Shown in pieces: positions 56,544 through 64,000 of a stretch of 64,000 bases of DNA. The notes under the pieces are model-generated. The model was not told the origin of the DNA. It worked only from the letters and a program-made list of their open reading frames with translations, and made no database searches. The stretch's first letter is position 1. Every line of letters starts with the position of its first letter. The position numbers and the translations under genes were made by a program. Source of the DNA: Bradyrhizobium sediminis (lineage in GTDB: Bacteria; Pseudomonadota; Alphaproteobacteria; Rhizobiales; Xanthobacteraceae); NCBI RefSeq assembly GCF_018736105.1, contig NZ_CP076135.1:3222001-3286000 (forward strand), read 5' to 3'.

Positions 56544-56735
56544 GGTCTTGATACTGATATTGAGAGCGAATTCCGGCGCAAACCTGAACTCGCCCTGGTT
56601 CGATGTTCCCTGCGGGCGTTTTAGACGGTTGTTCGCAGCCGCGCAATCAACGGCCGCATCAAAACTTGCTAATCCTTTGAGATAACGTCGATTTTTAGTT
56701 TGGCCCGAGATCGGCCAATACCGCCGCCCCGCGCG

Positions 56736-57155
56736 TCAGGCTTTGCCCGGATTGACCGCCGAAATTATGACGAAGGCCTGCGCCAGCGGCCAGTCGTCGG
56801 TGATCGAGAGGTCGATCCGGGCATCATAGCCCTCGGGCGTCAGCGCCTCGAGCCGAGCCAGCGCCCCGCCGGTCAGCTGCATGGTCGGCCGTCCCCCCGG
56901 CAGGTTCACCACCCCCATGTCGCGCCACCAGACGCCCCGCCGGATGCCGGTGCCCAGCGCCTTGGAACAGGCCTCCTTGGCGGCAAACCGCTTGGCATAG
57001 GTCGCCACCACCATCTTTTCGCTCTTGGCGCGGCGACCGGCCCTGGCGCGCTCGGCCTCGGTGAAGACGCGGTCGAGAAAGCGGTCGCCGTGGCGCTCGA
57101 TGACCTTGGCCACCCGGCGAATGTCGATCAGATCGGAGCCGATGCCGATGATCAT
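56736..57155 (-). CDS. acpS: Holo-ACP synthase
   Basis: A 139-residue phosphopantetheinyl transferase that activates acyl carrier protein. It opens [20 protein letters not shown] with the metal-binding Asp, and the second motif is [17 protein letters not shown]. The start at 57155 overlaps the pdxJ stop by ATGA. The frame extends further up as an antisense shadow of pdxJ. Confidence 0.95.
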   Translation of the reverse strand: MIIGIGSDLIDIRRVAKVIERHGDRFLDRVFTEAERARAGRRAKSEKMVVATYAKRFAAKEACSKALGTGIRRGVWWRDMGVVNLPGGRPTMQLTGGALARLEALTPEGYDARIDLSITDDWPLAQAFVIISAVNPGKA

Positions 57156-57940
57156 GCCTTGCCCTGGCGCGCCAGATCGCGGCTCTCGAGATTCTTGCGG
57201 CCGCGGTCCATCGCGGCCCGCATAGTCCGCACGGTCTCGGCGAGCCCGACGAACAGCGCCTCCCCGATCATGTAGTAGCCGATGTTCAGCTCCATGATTT
57301 CGGGCAGGCCGGCGATCCTCTCCGCGGTCTCGTAATCGAGGCCGTGGCCGGCATGGACTTCGAGGCCGGCCGCGCGCGCCAGCGCCGCCCCGGCGACGAT
57401 GCGCTGCCATTCGGCTTTCGCCGTTGCCGCGTGGCCGTCGACCACGGCGTCGCACCATGCGCCGGTGTGGATCTCGATCACGGGCGCCCTCAGCCTGGCC
57501 GCCATTTCGATCTGGGCGGGATCGGCGGCGATGAACAGCGACACCCGGATGCCGGAGTCGTTCAGCCGGGCGATGAAGGGCTTAAGCGTGTTGTGCTGGC
57601 CGACCACGTCGAGGCCGCCCTCGGTGGTGAGTTCTTCGCGGCGCTCGGGCACCAGGCACACCGCATGCGGCCTGGTCGCCAGCGCGATCTTCAGCATGTC
57701 CGCGGTCGCCGCCATCTCGAAATTCAGCGGTTTCGAAATCTCCGCCTTGAGCCGCGCCATGTCGTCGTCGCGGATGTGACGGCGGTCCTCACGCAAATGC
57801 GCGGTAATGCCGTCGGCGCCCGCCGCGATCGCGGCCAGCGCCGCGCGCACCGGATCGGGCCGCTCGCCGCCCCGCGCGTTGCGCAGTGTGGCGACGTGAT
57901 CGACATTGACGCCGAGACGCAGCGGAGGAGGTTGGGGCAT
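57152..57940 (-). CDS. pdxJ: Pyridoxine 5'-phosphate synthase
   Basis: A 262-residue TIM-barrel enzyme that closes the pyridoxine ring from 3-amino-2-oxopropyl phosphate and deoxyxylulose phosphate. Marks are [57 protein letters not shown] and [16 protein letters not shown]. Its stop overlaps acpS by four bases, a common pairing. A family A repeat separates it from rsh. Confidence 0.96.
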   Translation of the reverse strand: MPQPPPLRLGVNVDHVATLRNARGGERPDPVRAALAAIAAGADGITAHLREDRRHIRDDDMARLKAEISKPLNFEMAATADMLKIALATRPHAVCLVPERREELTTEGGLDVVGQHNTLKPFIARLNDSGIRVSLFIAADPAQIEMAARLRAPVIEIHTGAWCDAVVDGHAATAKAEWQRIVAGAALARAAGLEVHAGHGLDYETAERIAGLPEIMELNIGYYMIGEALFVGLAETVRTMRAAMDRGRKNLESRDLARQGKA

Positions 57941-57984
57941 TTACGGACTCGCGGCAAAACTTGAGAACGAGAGAGAGACTGGCT

Positions 57985-58062
57985 TGTCATGCGCAGGCTC
58001 CGACCCGCGCATCCATCTTCTTGAAAAGAATGAATTGCCGGGTCAAGCCCGGCAATGACGAA
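57985..58062. repeat. Intergenic palindromic repeat (family A)
   Basis: TTGTCATGCGCAGGCTCCGA and GCGCATCCATCTTC at the left; GAATTGCCGGGTCAAGCCCG and GGCAATGACGAAC at the right. Shares arms with the copy at 1215-1345. Confidence 0.7.
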
Positions 58063-58067
58063 CTGTA

Positions 58068-60368
58068 CTATCCATTGACGCGGTCGACCCGGGCGACCAC
58101 GGCCTTGGCGCGCAACTGGGCGATAATAGCGCTGAGATGCTTCAGGTCATAGACCTCGAGATCGATGGTGAGCTCTGTGAAATCGGGCGAGCGCCTGTGC
58201 ATGCTGATGTTGTCGATATTGCCGTCGTGCTCGGCGATCACGGTGGCGACCTGGGCGAGGCTTCCGGGCTCGTTGACGTTGTCGACCCTGATCCGCGCCG
58301 GGAAGCGCTGCGGCGTGGTCTCGTCGACATCCCAGCGCACGTCGAGCCAGCGCTCAGGCTCCTCCTCGAAATCCTTCAGCGCCGGCGACTGGATCGGGTA
58401 GATCGTGATGCCCTCCCCCGGCGTCACGATCCCGACGATGCGGTCGCCCGGCACCGCGCCGCCGTTCGGCGCGAACTTCACCGGCAGATCGGAATTGATG
58501 CCGCGGATCGGAATGGCGGACGGGCTGCGCGCCGGGTCCGGCGGCGATTTCAGCTTCAGCTTGACCGCAAGACTCCTCTTGGCGCCGAACCGCCCGATGC
58601 GTTCTTCCTTGTAGTCGGGATACATCGCGCGCGCGACGTCGGAGGCTTTCATCTCGCCGCGCCCGACCGACGCCATCACGTCGTCGATCGAGGCCCGCGC
58701 CAGCCGCGGCAGCGCGCCCTTGAGCTTGTCGTCGGCGTAGTCGATCTTGGCGCGCGCGAACAGCCGCTCGACGATGCGGCGGCCGAGGCCGGCATACTGA
58801 TCGCGCACCGCGGTGCGCGTGGCGCGGCGGATCGCGGCCCTCGCCTTGCCGGTGACCGCGAGCGATTCCCAGGCCGACGGCGGCGCCGCCTGCGCTTCCG
58901 AGGTCAGCACCTCGACCTCGTCACCGTTCTGCAGCTCGGACGCCAGCGGTGCGAACTTGCCGTTGATCTTGCAGCCCACCGCGCTGTTGCCGACGTCGGT
59001 ATGCACCGCATAGGCGAAGTCGATCACATTGGCATGACGCGGCAGCGCGATCAGCTTGCCCTTGGGCGTAAAGCAGAACACCTGGTCGTGAAACAGCTCG
59101 AGCTTGGTATGCTCGAGGAACTCTTCCGGGTTGGCGCTGTCGGACAATATCTGGATGGTATGGCGCAGCCAGGCGAAGGCGTTGGATTCGCGCTTCAGGA
59201 GTTCGGTCGGCGAGCCGACGCCGTCCTTGTAGAAGGCATGCGCGGCGATGCCGAGTTCCGCGATCTGGTCCATCTCCTCGGTCCGGATCTGCAGTTCGAC
59301 GCGCTGGTTGCCGGGACCGATCACGGTGGTGTGGATCGAGCGGTAGTCATTCTGCTTCGGCGTCGAGATGTAGTCCTTGAAGCGGCCGGGCACCACCGGC
59401 CAGGTGGTGTGCACCACGCCAAGCGCGCGGTAGCAGGCCTCGACGCTGTCGAGCACGACGCGGAACCCGAAGATGTCGGACAATTGCTCGAAGCCGACCG
59501 ACTTGCGCTCCATCTTGGTCCAGATCGAAAACGGCCGCTTGCGCCGGCCGTAGACGTGCGCCGCCATGCCGTTGTTCTGCAGGTTCTTGGTGAGCTGGCT
59601 TTCGATTTCGCCGATCAGGTTGCGGTTGCGCTCCTCCAGCGAATCCAGCCGCTGCGTCACCACCGCGTAGGCTTCCGGATCGAGCATGCGGAACGAAAGG
59701 TCTTCGAGTTCCTCCCGCATCTCCTGCATGCCCATGCGGCCGGCCAGCGGCGCATAGATATCGAGCGTCTCTTCGGCGATCCGGCGGCGCGAGGCGGGCG
59801 GCACGAATTCCAGCGTGCGCATGTTGTGCAGGCGGTCGGCGAGCTTGATCAGGAGAACGCGTACGTCATCGGCGATCGCCAGCAACAGCTTGCGCAGGTT
59901 CTCGGCCTGCTTGGCCTCGCGCGACACCAGTTCGAGCCGCTTCAGCTTGGTGAGCCCCTCCACCAGGGCGCCGATCTCGTGTCCGAAGATGTGATCGATT
60001 TCGGCGCGGGTGGCCTCGGTATCCTCGATGGTGTCGTGCAGCAGCGCCGCCACGATGGTGGCGTCATCGAGCTTGAGATCGGTGAGGATCGCTGCGACCT
60101 CGAGCGGATGCGAGAAATAGGGATCGCCGGAGGCGCGGGTTTGCGTGCCATGCGCCTTCATGGCGTAGACATAGGCGCGGTTGAGCAGGTCTTCGTTGGT
60201 GTCCGGATTGTACGACCTGACGCGCTCGACCAGATCGTATTGCCGCATCATGCCGGAGCGCGGCGACTTGGCGGGCCTGGCGGGCGCCGGAACAGGCGAG
60301 GACGGCGCCACGGCGACCGATTCGGTCGCAGCCTGCATCTGCCTTGGATTGCGGCGCCAATACGCCAT
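58068..60368 (-). CDS. rsh: Bifunctional (p)ppGpp synthetase/hydrolase, RSH
   Basis: A 766-residue stringent-response enzyme. The hydrolase HD domain (about 70-200) has SHPLEVAAILTDLKLDDATI and LLHDTIEDTEAT, the histidine-aspartate pair. The synthetase domain (about 260-400) includes SDIFGFRVVLDSVEACYRAL and YISTPKQNDYRSIHTTVIGP. The TGS domain begins VFCFTPKGKLIALPRHANVI and the ACT domain is at 690-760. The start could also be M40 at about 60251. It makes ppGpp in starvation and destroys it otherwise. Confidence 0.97.
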   Translation of the reverse strand: MAYWRRNPRQMQAATESVAVAPSSPVPAPARPAKSPRSGMMRQYDLVERVRSYNPDTNEDLLNRAYVYAMKAHGTQTRASGDPYFSHPLEVAAILTDLKLDDATIVAALLHDTIEDTEATRAEIDHIFGHEIGALVEGLTKLKRLELVSREAKQAENLRKLLLAIADDVRVLLIKLADRLHNMRTLEFVPPASRRRIAEETLDIYAPLAGRMGMQEMREELEDLSFRMLDPEAYAVVTQRLDSLEERNRNLIGEIESQLTKNLQNNGMAAHVYGRRKRPFSIWTKMERKSVGFEQLSDIFGFRVVLDSVEACYRALGVVHTTWPVVPGRFKDYISTPKQNDYRSIHTTVIGPGNQRVELQIRTEEMDQIAELGIAAHAFYKDGVGSPTELLKRESNAFAWLRHTIQILSDSANPEEFLEHTKLELFHDQVFCFTPKGKLIALPRHANVIDFAYAVHTDVGNSAVGCKINGKFAPLASELQNGDEVEVLTSEAQAAPPSAWESLAVTGKARAAIRRATRTAVRDQYAGLGRRIVERLFARAKIDYADDKLKGALPRLARASIDDVMASVGRGEMKASDVARAMYPDYKEERIGRFGAKRSLAVKLKLKSPPDPARSPSAIPIRGINSDLPVKFAPNGGAVPGDRIVGIVTPGEGITIYPIQSPALKDFEEEPERWLDVRWDVDETTPQRFPARIRVDNVNEPGSLAQVATVIAEHDGNIDNISMHRRSPDFTELTIDLEVYDLKHLSAIIAQLRAKAVVARVDRVNG

Positions 60369-60556
60369 CGATCAGTGCCTTGTGCCTTCATGTGCGGAGC
60401 TCGGACGTGGCCCGCTTCACGACATAACCTAGTGTGTTCTCGGTCGAAGCATCACCCGTTCGGACGGGTAAATGTTCGGTTTCGGGGAACCTGGAAAGCA
60501 GCATTCGGCTGCACCCGTTACGACGCATCGTAACCACAAAAATGTCAATAAAAGCA

Positions 60557-60585
60557 AAGGCCCGGACAAATGTCCGGGCCTTTGG
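60557..60585 (-). terminator. Rho-independent terminator of rpoZ
   Basis: CAAAGGCCCGGAC-AAAT-GTCCGGGCCTTTG; on the minus strand the tail is CTTTTATT. It lies 37 bases after the rpoZ stop. Confidence 0.85.
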
Positions 60586-60621
60586 CAAAATCAGGCGGGT
60601 TCGGCGGTGACCGGGGCCCGG

Positions 60622-61014
60622 CTATTCGTCCTCTTCGGGCTGCTCTTCCGGCGGCGCGAGGCCTTCGAGGCCCTTCAGCAGCTCTTCCTCGGTCATCCGC
60701 TCGACGGCGACCTCGGTGTCGTCGGCGTCGACGCTGGCTCCGGCCGACCCAATCAGGGGTACGGTATCGGGCTCCGGCTCATCGACTTCGACGAATTTCT
60801 GCAGGGAATGAACAAGCTCTTCCCGCAAATCCTCGGGGGAAATCGTCGAGTCCGCGATTTCGCGCAGAGAAACCACCGGATTTTTGTCGTTGTCGCGATC
60901 AACCGTAAGTTGTGACCCGGACGAAATCATCCGGGCGCGATGTGCCGCCAACAGAACCAGATCGAACCTGTTGTCGACCTTATCAATGCAGTCTTCTACG
61001 GTGACGCGCGCCAT
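60622..61014 (-). CDS. rpoZ: RNA polymerase omega subunit
   Basis: A 130-residue omega subunit. [20 protein letters not shown] is the family start, then [15 protein letters not shown]; the C-terminal half is an acidic alphaproteobacterial extension ([20 protein letters not shown]). It helps assemble polymerase and responds to ppGpp. A terminator follows and rsh is next, as in other rhizobia. Confidence 0.96.
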   Translation of the reverse strand: MARVTVEDCIDKVDNRFDLVLLAAHRARMISSGSQLTVDRDNDKNPVVSLREIADSTISPEDLREELVHSLQKFVEVDEPEPDTVPLIGSAGASVDADDTEVAVERMTEEELLKGLEGLAPPEEQPEEDE

Positions 61015-61361
61015 CGACTGTCGCTCCGTTAGGTGGGACGAATATGTTGATTATGCCGGGGTAATTATAGGTCCCGAGGGCTTTCCGCAAGGCCAATTTG
61101 TGATTTGCCTTCCCGCTGGGCTCTGGTAACCCCTCCCATGGGCCGGGGGGCCCGGACCGTCCAGACGTGGCAAATTGCCGTCCAGGACAAGAAATCGCTT
61201 CATTGCGGCGTCAAAAGTAGTGGTCTTTTCGCCCTTGCTACACCACATTTGCGGTGGTGTTTGTCGGGGCCAAATTCACCGAACTTTAGGCAGCATATGC
61301 TGGAAATGCGCGGCCAGTTGCCGCTGCGCCAAGAATGTAACAACAACGTGAGAAACCATTG
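61015..61361. other. Non-coding gap between rpoZ and the NYN gene
   Basis: A 347-base gap between divergent genes. It contains ACACCAC-N7-GTGGTGT at 61240-61260, a small inverted repeat that may be an operator or hairpin. No coding frame or RNA gene is recognised. It must hold both promoters. Confidence 0.45.
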
Positions 61362-61991
61362 ATGTCACCTGCTTCCAACAAGATCGCGCTCTTCATCGAT
61401 GGCGCCAACCTCTACGCAACCGCCAAGACGCTCGGCTTCGACATTGATTACAAGCGCCTTCTCAAGGAATTCCAGAGCCGCGGTACGCTGCTGCGCGCGT
61501 TCTACTACACCGCGATCATCGAGGATCAGGAATACTCATCGATCCGCCCCCTGATCGACTGGCTCGACTACAATGGCTACACGGTGGTCACCAAGGCGAC
61601 CAAGGAATTCATCGACGCCAGCGGCCGCCGCAAGGTCAAGGGCAACATGGATATCGAGCTCGCGGTCGATGCGATGGAACTCGCCGAGCATGTCGACCAG
61701 ATCGTGCTGTTTTCCGGCGACGGCGATTTCCGCTCGCTGGTCGAGGCGGTGCAACGCCGCGGCGTCCGCGTCACCGTGATCTCGACGATTTCGAGCCAGC
61801 CGCCGATGATCGCCGATGAGCTGCGCCGCCAGGCCGACGTCTTCACCGACCTGGTGGAGCTGCAATCCAAGCTCGGCCGCGATCCCTCCGAACGCCCGGC
61901 TCCGCGCGAGCCGCGCCATCACGCGCCGCAATTCCTGCAGCGCGCGACCACCATGGCGCCGAGAGGCGATGACGAAGATTTCGACGATTGA
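61362..61991 (+). CDS. NYN domain (LabA/DUF88) protein
   Basis: A 209-residue PIN-like nuclease-fold protein. The acidic site is formed by IALFIDGANLYATAKTL, VKGNMDIELAVDAMEL and IVLFSGDGDFRSLVEAVQRR, whose aspartates bind metal. Relatives include the LabA and limkain-b1-like ribonucleases. The C-terminal 40 residues are disordered with RHHAPQFL. The ATG at 61362 follows a TTG at 61359. It overlaps the next gene by 23 bases. Confidence 0.9.
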   Translation: MSPASNKIALFIDGANLYATAKTLGFDIDYKRLLKEFQSRGTLLRAFYYTAIIEDQEYSSIRPLIDWLDYNGYTVVTKATKEFIDASGRRKVKGNMDIELAVDAMELAEHVDQIVLFSGDGDFRSLVEAVQRRGVRVTVISTISSQPPMIADELRRQADVFTDLVELQSKLGRDPSERPAPREPRHHAPQFLQRATTMAPRGDDEDFDD

Positions 61992-62661
61992 GAATGAGCC
62001 GGCGCGCGGCGTGACGCTGCCCGCCCTGCTGCGCACCGAACCCGACCGTGATTGCCCGCTCTGTCCGAGGCTCAAGAGCTTCCGCGAGGAGGCGCGCGCG
62101 CGCGAGCCGAAATGGTTCAATTCGCCGGTGCCCTCATTCGGCGATCCCGACGGGCGGCTGTTGATCGTCGGCCTCGCACCGGGCCTGCAGGGCGCCAATC
62201 GCACCGGGCGTCCCTTCACCGGCGACTATGCCGGCGATCTGCTCTACGCGACGCTGCTCGAATATGGTTTTGCCAAAGGCGTCTATCAGGCCCGGCCCGA
62301 CGACGGGCTGACCCTGGTGGATTGCCGAATCAGCAACGCGGTGCGCTGCGTGCCGCCGCAGAACAAGCCGCTGCCGCTGGAGATCAACACCTGCCGGCAA
62401 TTTCTGTCGGCGACGCTTCTGGCGATGCCGAAACTGCGCGCGATCGTGGCGCTCGGCCGCGTCGCGCACGACTCGATGCTGAAGGTGCTGGAGCTTCGCG
62501 CCGCAGCGGCGCCGTTCGCGCACGGCGCGATCCATCAAGGACGCAGCGTGAAGCTTTACGACAGCTATCATTGCTCGCGCTACAACACCAATACGCGGGT
62601 GCTGACGCCGGACATGTTCCGCAGCGTGTTCGCGAAAGTCAGGGCGGATTTGGATGGCTGA
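61969..62661 (+). CDS. Uracil-DNA glycosylase family 5
   Basis: A 230-residue glycosylase. The N-terminal cysteines are in CPLCPRLKSF, and motif A is GLAPGLQGANRTGRPFTGD, which marks family 5 (UDGb) rather than family 4. Motif DCRISNAVRCVPPQNKPLP holds two more cysteines, for the iron-sulfur cluster, and YHCSRYNTNT is the C-terminal motif. It removes uracil, and in family 5 also hypoxanthine and xanthine. It overlaps the NYN gene by 23 bases, so expression is coupled. Confidence 0.9.
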   Translation: MTKISTIENEPARGVTLPALLRTEPDRDCPLCPRLKSFREEARAREPKWFNSPVPSFGDPDGRLLIVGLAPGLQGANRTGRPFTGDYAGDLLYATLLEYGFAKGVYQARPDDGLTLVDCRISNAVRCVPPQNKPLPLEINTCRQFLSATLLAMPKLRAIVALGRVAHDSMLKVLELRAAAAPFAHGAIHQGRSVKLYDSYHCSRYNTNTRVLTPDMFRSVFAKVRADLDG

Positions 62662-62670
62662 TTTGTAGGG

Positions 62671-62793
62671 TGGGCAAAGGCGCGCTTGCGCCGTGCCCAC
62701 CATTTTAATTCACCGGCCTCTACGTCGACTATGGTGGGCACGCGGAGCCTGTCATCGGGCGCGCATTCGCGCCCGTTGGCTTTGCCCACCCGA
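62671..62793. repeat. Intergenic palindromic repeat (family H)
   Basis: GTGGGCAAAGGCGCGCTTGC with GCCGTGCCCACC, then GGTGGGCACGCGGAGCC with CGTTGGCTTTGCCCACCC. Stem-loop pair between two convergent genes. Confidence 0.6.
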
Positions 62794-62797
62794 CGAC

Positions 62798-63373
62798 TCA
62801 AACTCGATTTTGCTTGAGCCACGCCAGCACGTCGCCGGCATTTCGGTCGGGCGGAAACACCGGATAGAACACGTGGGCGATGCGGGCGTCGTCGATCACC
62901 AGCGCCAGCCGCTTGATCAGGGTGAGGCCCGCCACCTGCATGGTCGGCAGGTTCAGCGCCCGCGTCAGCTCCAGCTTCTCGTCCGACAGCACCGCAAACG
63001 GCAGATGCAGCCGCGAGGCCATCTCGGTCTGATAGGCGTTGCCCTGCGTCGACAGGCCGAACACATGGTTGGCGCCGGCCGCCTTCAGCTCCGCGAACAG
63101 GTCGCGAAACGAACAGGTTTGCGGCGTGCAGCCGCGGGCGCCCGGGATCATGTCCCAGTCGTCGACCAGGCTGATCTTGCCGGGCTCGCCGGTCCTGGGA
63201 TAGGCGAACACCACGGTGCGTCCGGGCAACGCCGACAGCGTCACCGAGGTATCGTCGGTCGCGACCAGGCCGAGCGGCGGGATCGTCATGCCCACCAGAT
63301 GCGCCGCCGCGCCGTCGTCGGTCGGCGCCGGAATCTTGCTCCAGTCGACTTCGAGCAGGTTCTTCTGATTCAT
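62798..63373 (-). CDS. Peroxiredoxin/redoxin domain protein
   Basis: A 191-residue thioredoxin-fold protein. The peroxidatic segment is GARGCTPQTCSFRDLFAELK with C82 and C87, corresponding to the bacterioferritin-comigratory type TPGCT pattern. VFAYPRTGEPGKISLVDDWD replaces the usual loop with YPRTG. The start at 63373 (MNQKNLLEVDWSKIP) is chosen over an upstream extension without ribosome site. It likely reduces peroxides. Confidence 0.88.
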   Translation of the reverse strand: MNQKNLLEVDWSKIPAPTDDGAAAHLVGMTIPPLGLVATDDTSVTLSALPGRTVVFAYPRTGEPGKISLVDDWDMIPGARGCTPQTCSFRDLFAELKAAGANHVFGLSTQGNAYQTEMASRLHLPFAVLSDEKLELTRALNLPTMQVAGLTLIKRLALVIDDARIAHVFYPVFPPDRNAGDVLAWLKQNRV

Positions 63374-63407
63374 CGCCCTTCCCTCGGCATCCAACATTGT
63401 CAAACCT

Positions 63408-63506
63408 CATGGTGAGGAGGCGCTCGCTCGCGCCGTCTCAAACCATGAAAGTCCCGCTGTCTCATCCTTCGAGACGCGCGCAAGAGCGCGCTCCTCAGGA
63501 TGAGGC
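63408..63506. repeat. Intergenic palindromic repeat (family C)
   Basis: CCTCATGGTGAGGAGGCGCT with GCCGTCTCAAACCATGA, and CATCCTTCGAGACGCGCGCA with GAGCGCGCTCCTCAGGATGA. Complete copy between the redoxin gene and smpB. Confidence 0.75.
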
Positions 63507-63513
63507 AATTGCC

Positions 63514-63987
63514 CTACCCCCGCGCCCGCAGCAGGCGGCCCTTCTCACGGCTCCAGTCGCGCTTCTTCTCGCTCTCGCGCTTGTCGTGCAGCTTCTTGCC
63601 CTTCGCGATCGCCAGCAGCAGCTTGGCGCGGCCACGTTCGTTGAAATAGAGCTTCAGCGGAATCAGCGTCATGCCTTCGCGGTCGACCGCACCCATCAGC
63701 TTGTTGATCTGCTTCCTGTGCAGCAGCAGCTTGCGCGGCCGCTTCGGCTCGTGGTTGAAGCGGTTGGCCTGCAGGTATTCCGGAATATTGGCGTTGATCA
63801 GCCAGATCTCGCCGTCCTTGGTGTCCGCATAGGATTCCGCGATGGTGGACTTGCCGCTGCGGAGCGACTTGACCTCGGTGCCGGTCAGCGCAATGCCGGT
63901 CTCAACCGTGTCCTCGATGGCATAGTTGAACCGGGCCTTGCGATTTTCGGCGACGACCTTGATCGCCCGCTCGTTCTTCTCGGCCAT
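63514..63987 (-). CDS. smpB: SsrA-binding protein SmpB
   Basis: A 157-residue protein that carries tmRNA to stalled ribosomes. Marks are [57 protein letters not shown] and the C-terminal [20 protein letters not shown]. The start at 63987 is 13 bases from the window end. The tmRNA gene ssrA is not in the window. Confidence 0.97.
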   Translation of the reverse strand: MAEKNERAIKVVAENRKARFNYAIEDTVETGIALTGTEVKSLRSGKSTIAESYADTKDGEIWLINANIPEYLQANRFNHEPKRPRKLLLHRKQINKLMGAVDREGMTLIPLKLYFNERGRAKLLLAIAKGKKLHDKRESEKKRDWSREKGRLLRARG

Positions 63988-64000
63988 TACGAAAAAATGC

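Noticed and set aside
58137..60533. A 798-codon open frame opposite rsh
   Set aside because: Shadow of the conserved rsh gene; composition is arginine and histidine rich without domains.

Overview
The window is 64 kb of high-GC chromosome from an alphaproteobacterium, most likely Bradyrhizobium or a close relative in the Nitrobacteraceae. The evidence is gene order (rpoZ, rsh, pdxJ, acpS, lepB, rnc, era, recO; plsX, fabH, ihfA, MerR, tRNA-Pro; nrdR, ribD, ribE, ribH, nusB, thiL, hppA), a GcrA regulator, a metal-site variant HemB without the zinc cysteines, FixK/FNR-type boxes, and many short palindromic intergenic repeats of the Bradyrhizobium kind. All identifications come from reading the sequence; no database search was run.

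Layout. 1-5.5 kb: mixed accessory genes (DUF169, YdcF, acetamidase, a small ribbon-helix-helix-like protein with GcrA, an SDR). 4.3-9.4 kb: a modification cassette of an SGNH hydrolase, an SxtJ-like protein, a 49-residue DUF5989 (SxtK-like) protein and a NodU/SxtI-type carbamoyltransferase, followed by a glycine-rich secreted protein and a decayed copy of the carbamoyltransferase 3' end. 9.5-16 kb: tRNA-Pro and the conserved lipid/envelope block, then a solute-binding protein. 16.1-25.3 kb: housekeeping genes hppA, thiL, nusB, riboflavin genes, nrdR, glyA and a GST. Seven of these genes carry reading-frame breaks, eleven in all, confined to about 7 kb. This looks like local sequence error rather than gene decay.

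25.3-30.3 kb: two small coupled unknown genes, an LdtR-like MarR regulator, a membrane protein, hemB, an RDD protein and arginyl/leucyl-tRNA-protein transferase. 30.4-36.3 kb: a probable catabolic cluster (VOC, SDR, carboxymuconolactone decarboxylase-like, TetR; divergently two solute-binding proteins and a metallo-hydrolase), with two strong palindromes in the shared control region. 36.5-49.8 kb: a metal and metalloid block with mntH, an exporter, a universal stress protein under a perfect FixK/FNR box, two arsenate reductases of different folds, Acr3, two divergent ArsR regulators, a flavoprotein with a cysteine-rich tail, an MFS exporter, TauE/SafE, ChrB-ChrA and a CDF zinc-type exporter. 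50-64 kb: core information-processing genes from parC to smpB.

Functionally, the arsenic genes would reduce arsenate by two routes, export arsenite through Acr3, and possibly oxidise or conjugate and export another arsenic species through the flavoprotein/MFS pair. ChrB/ChrA would handle chromate. The SGNH/SxtJ/DUF5989/carbamoyltransferase group would decorate an unknown hydroxylated product. Candidate FixK/FNR boxes before the glycine-rich gene, the stress protein and hemB suggest low-oxygen control.
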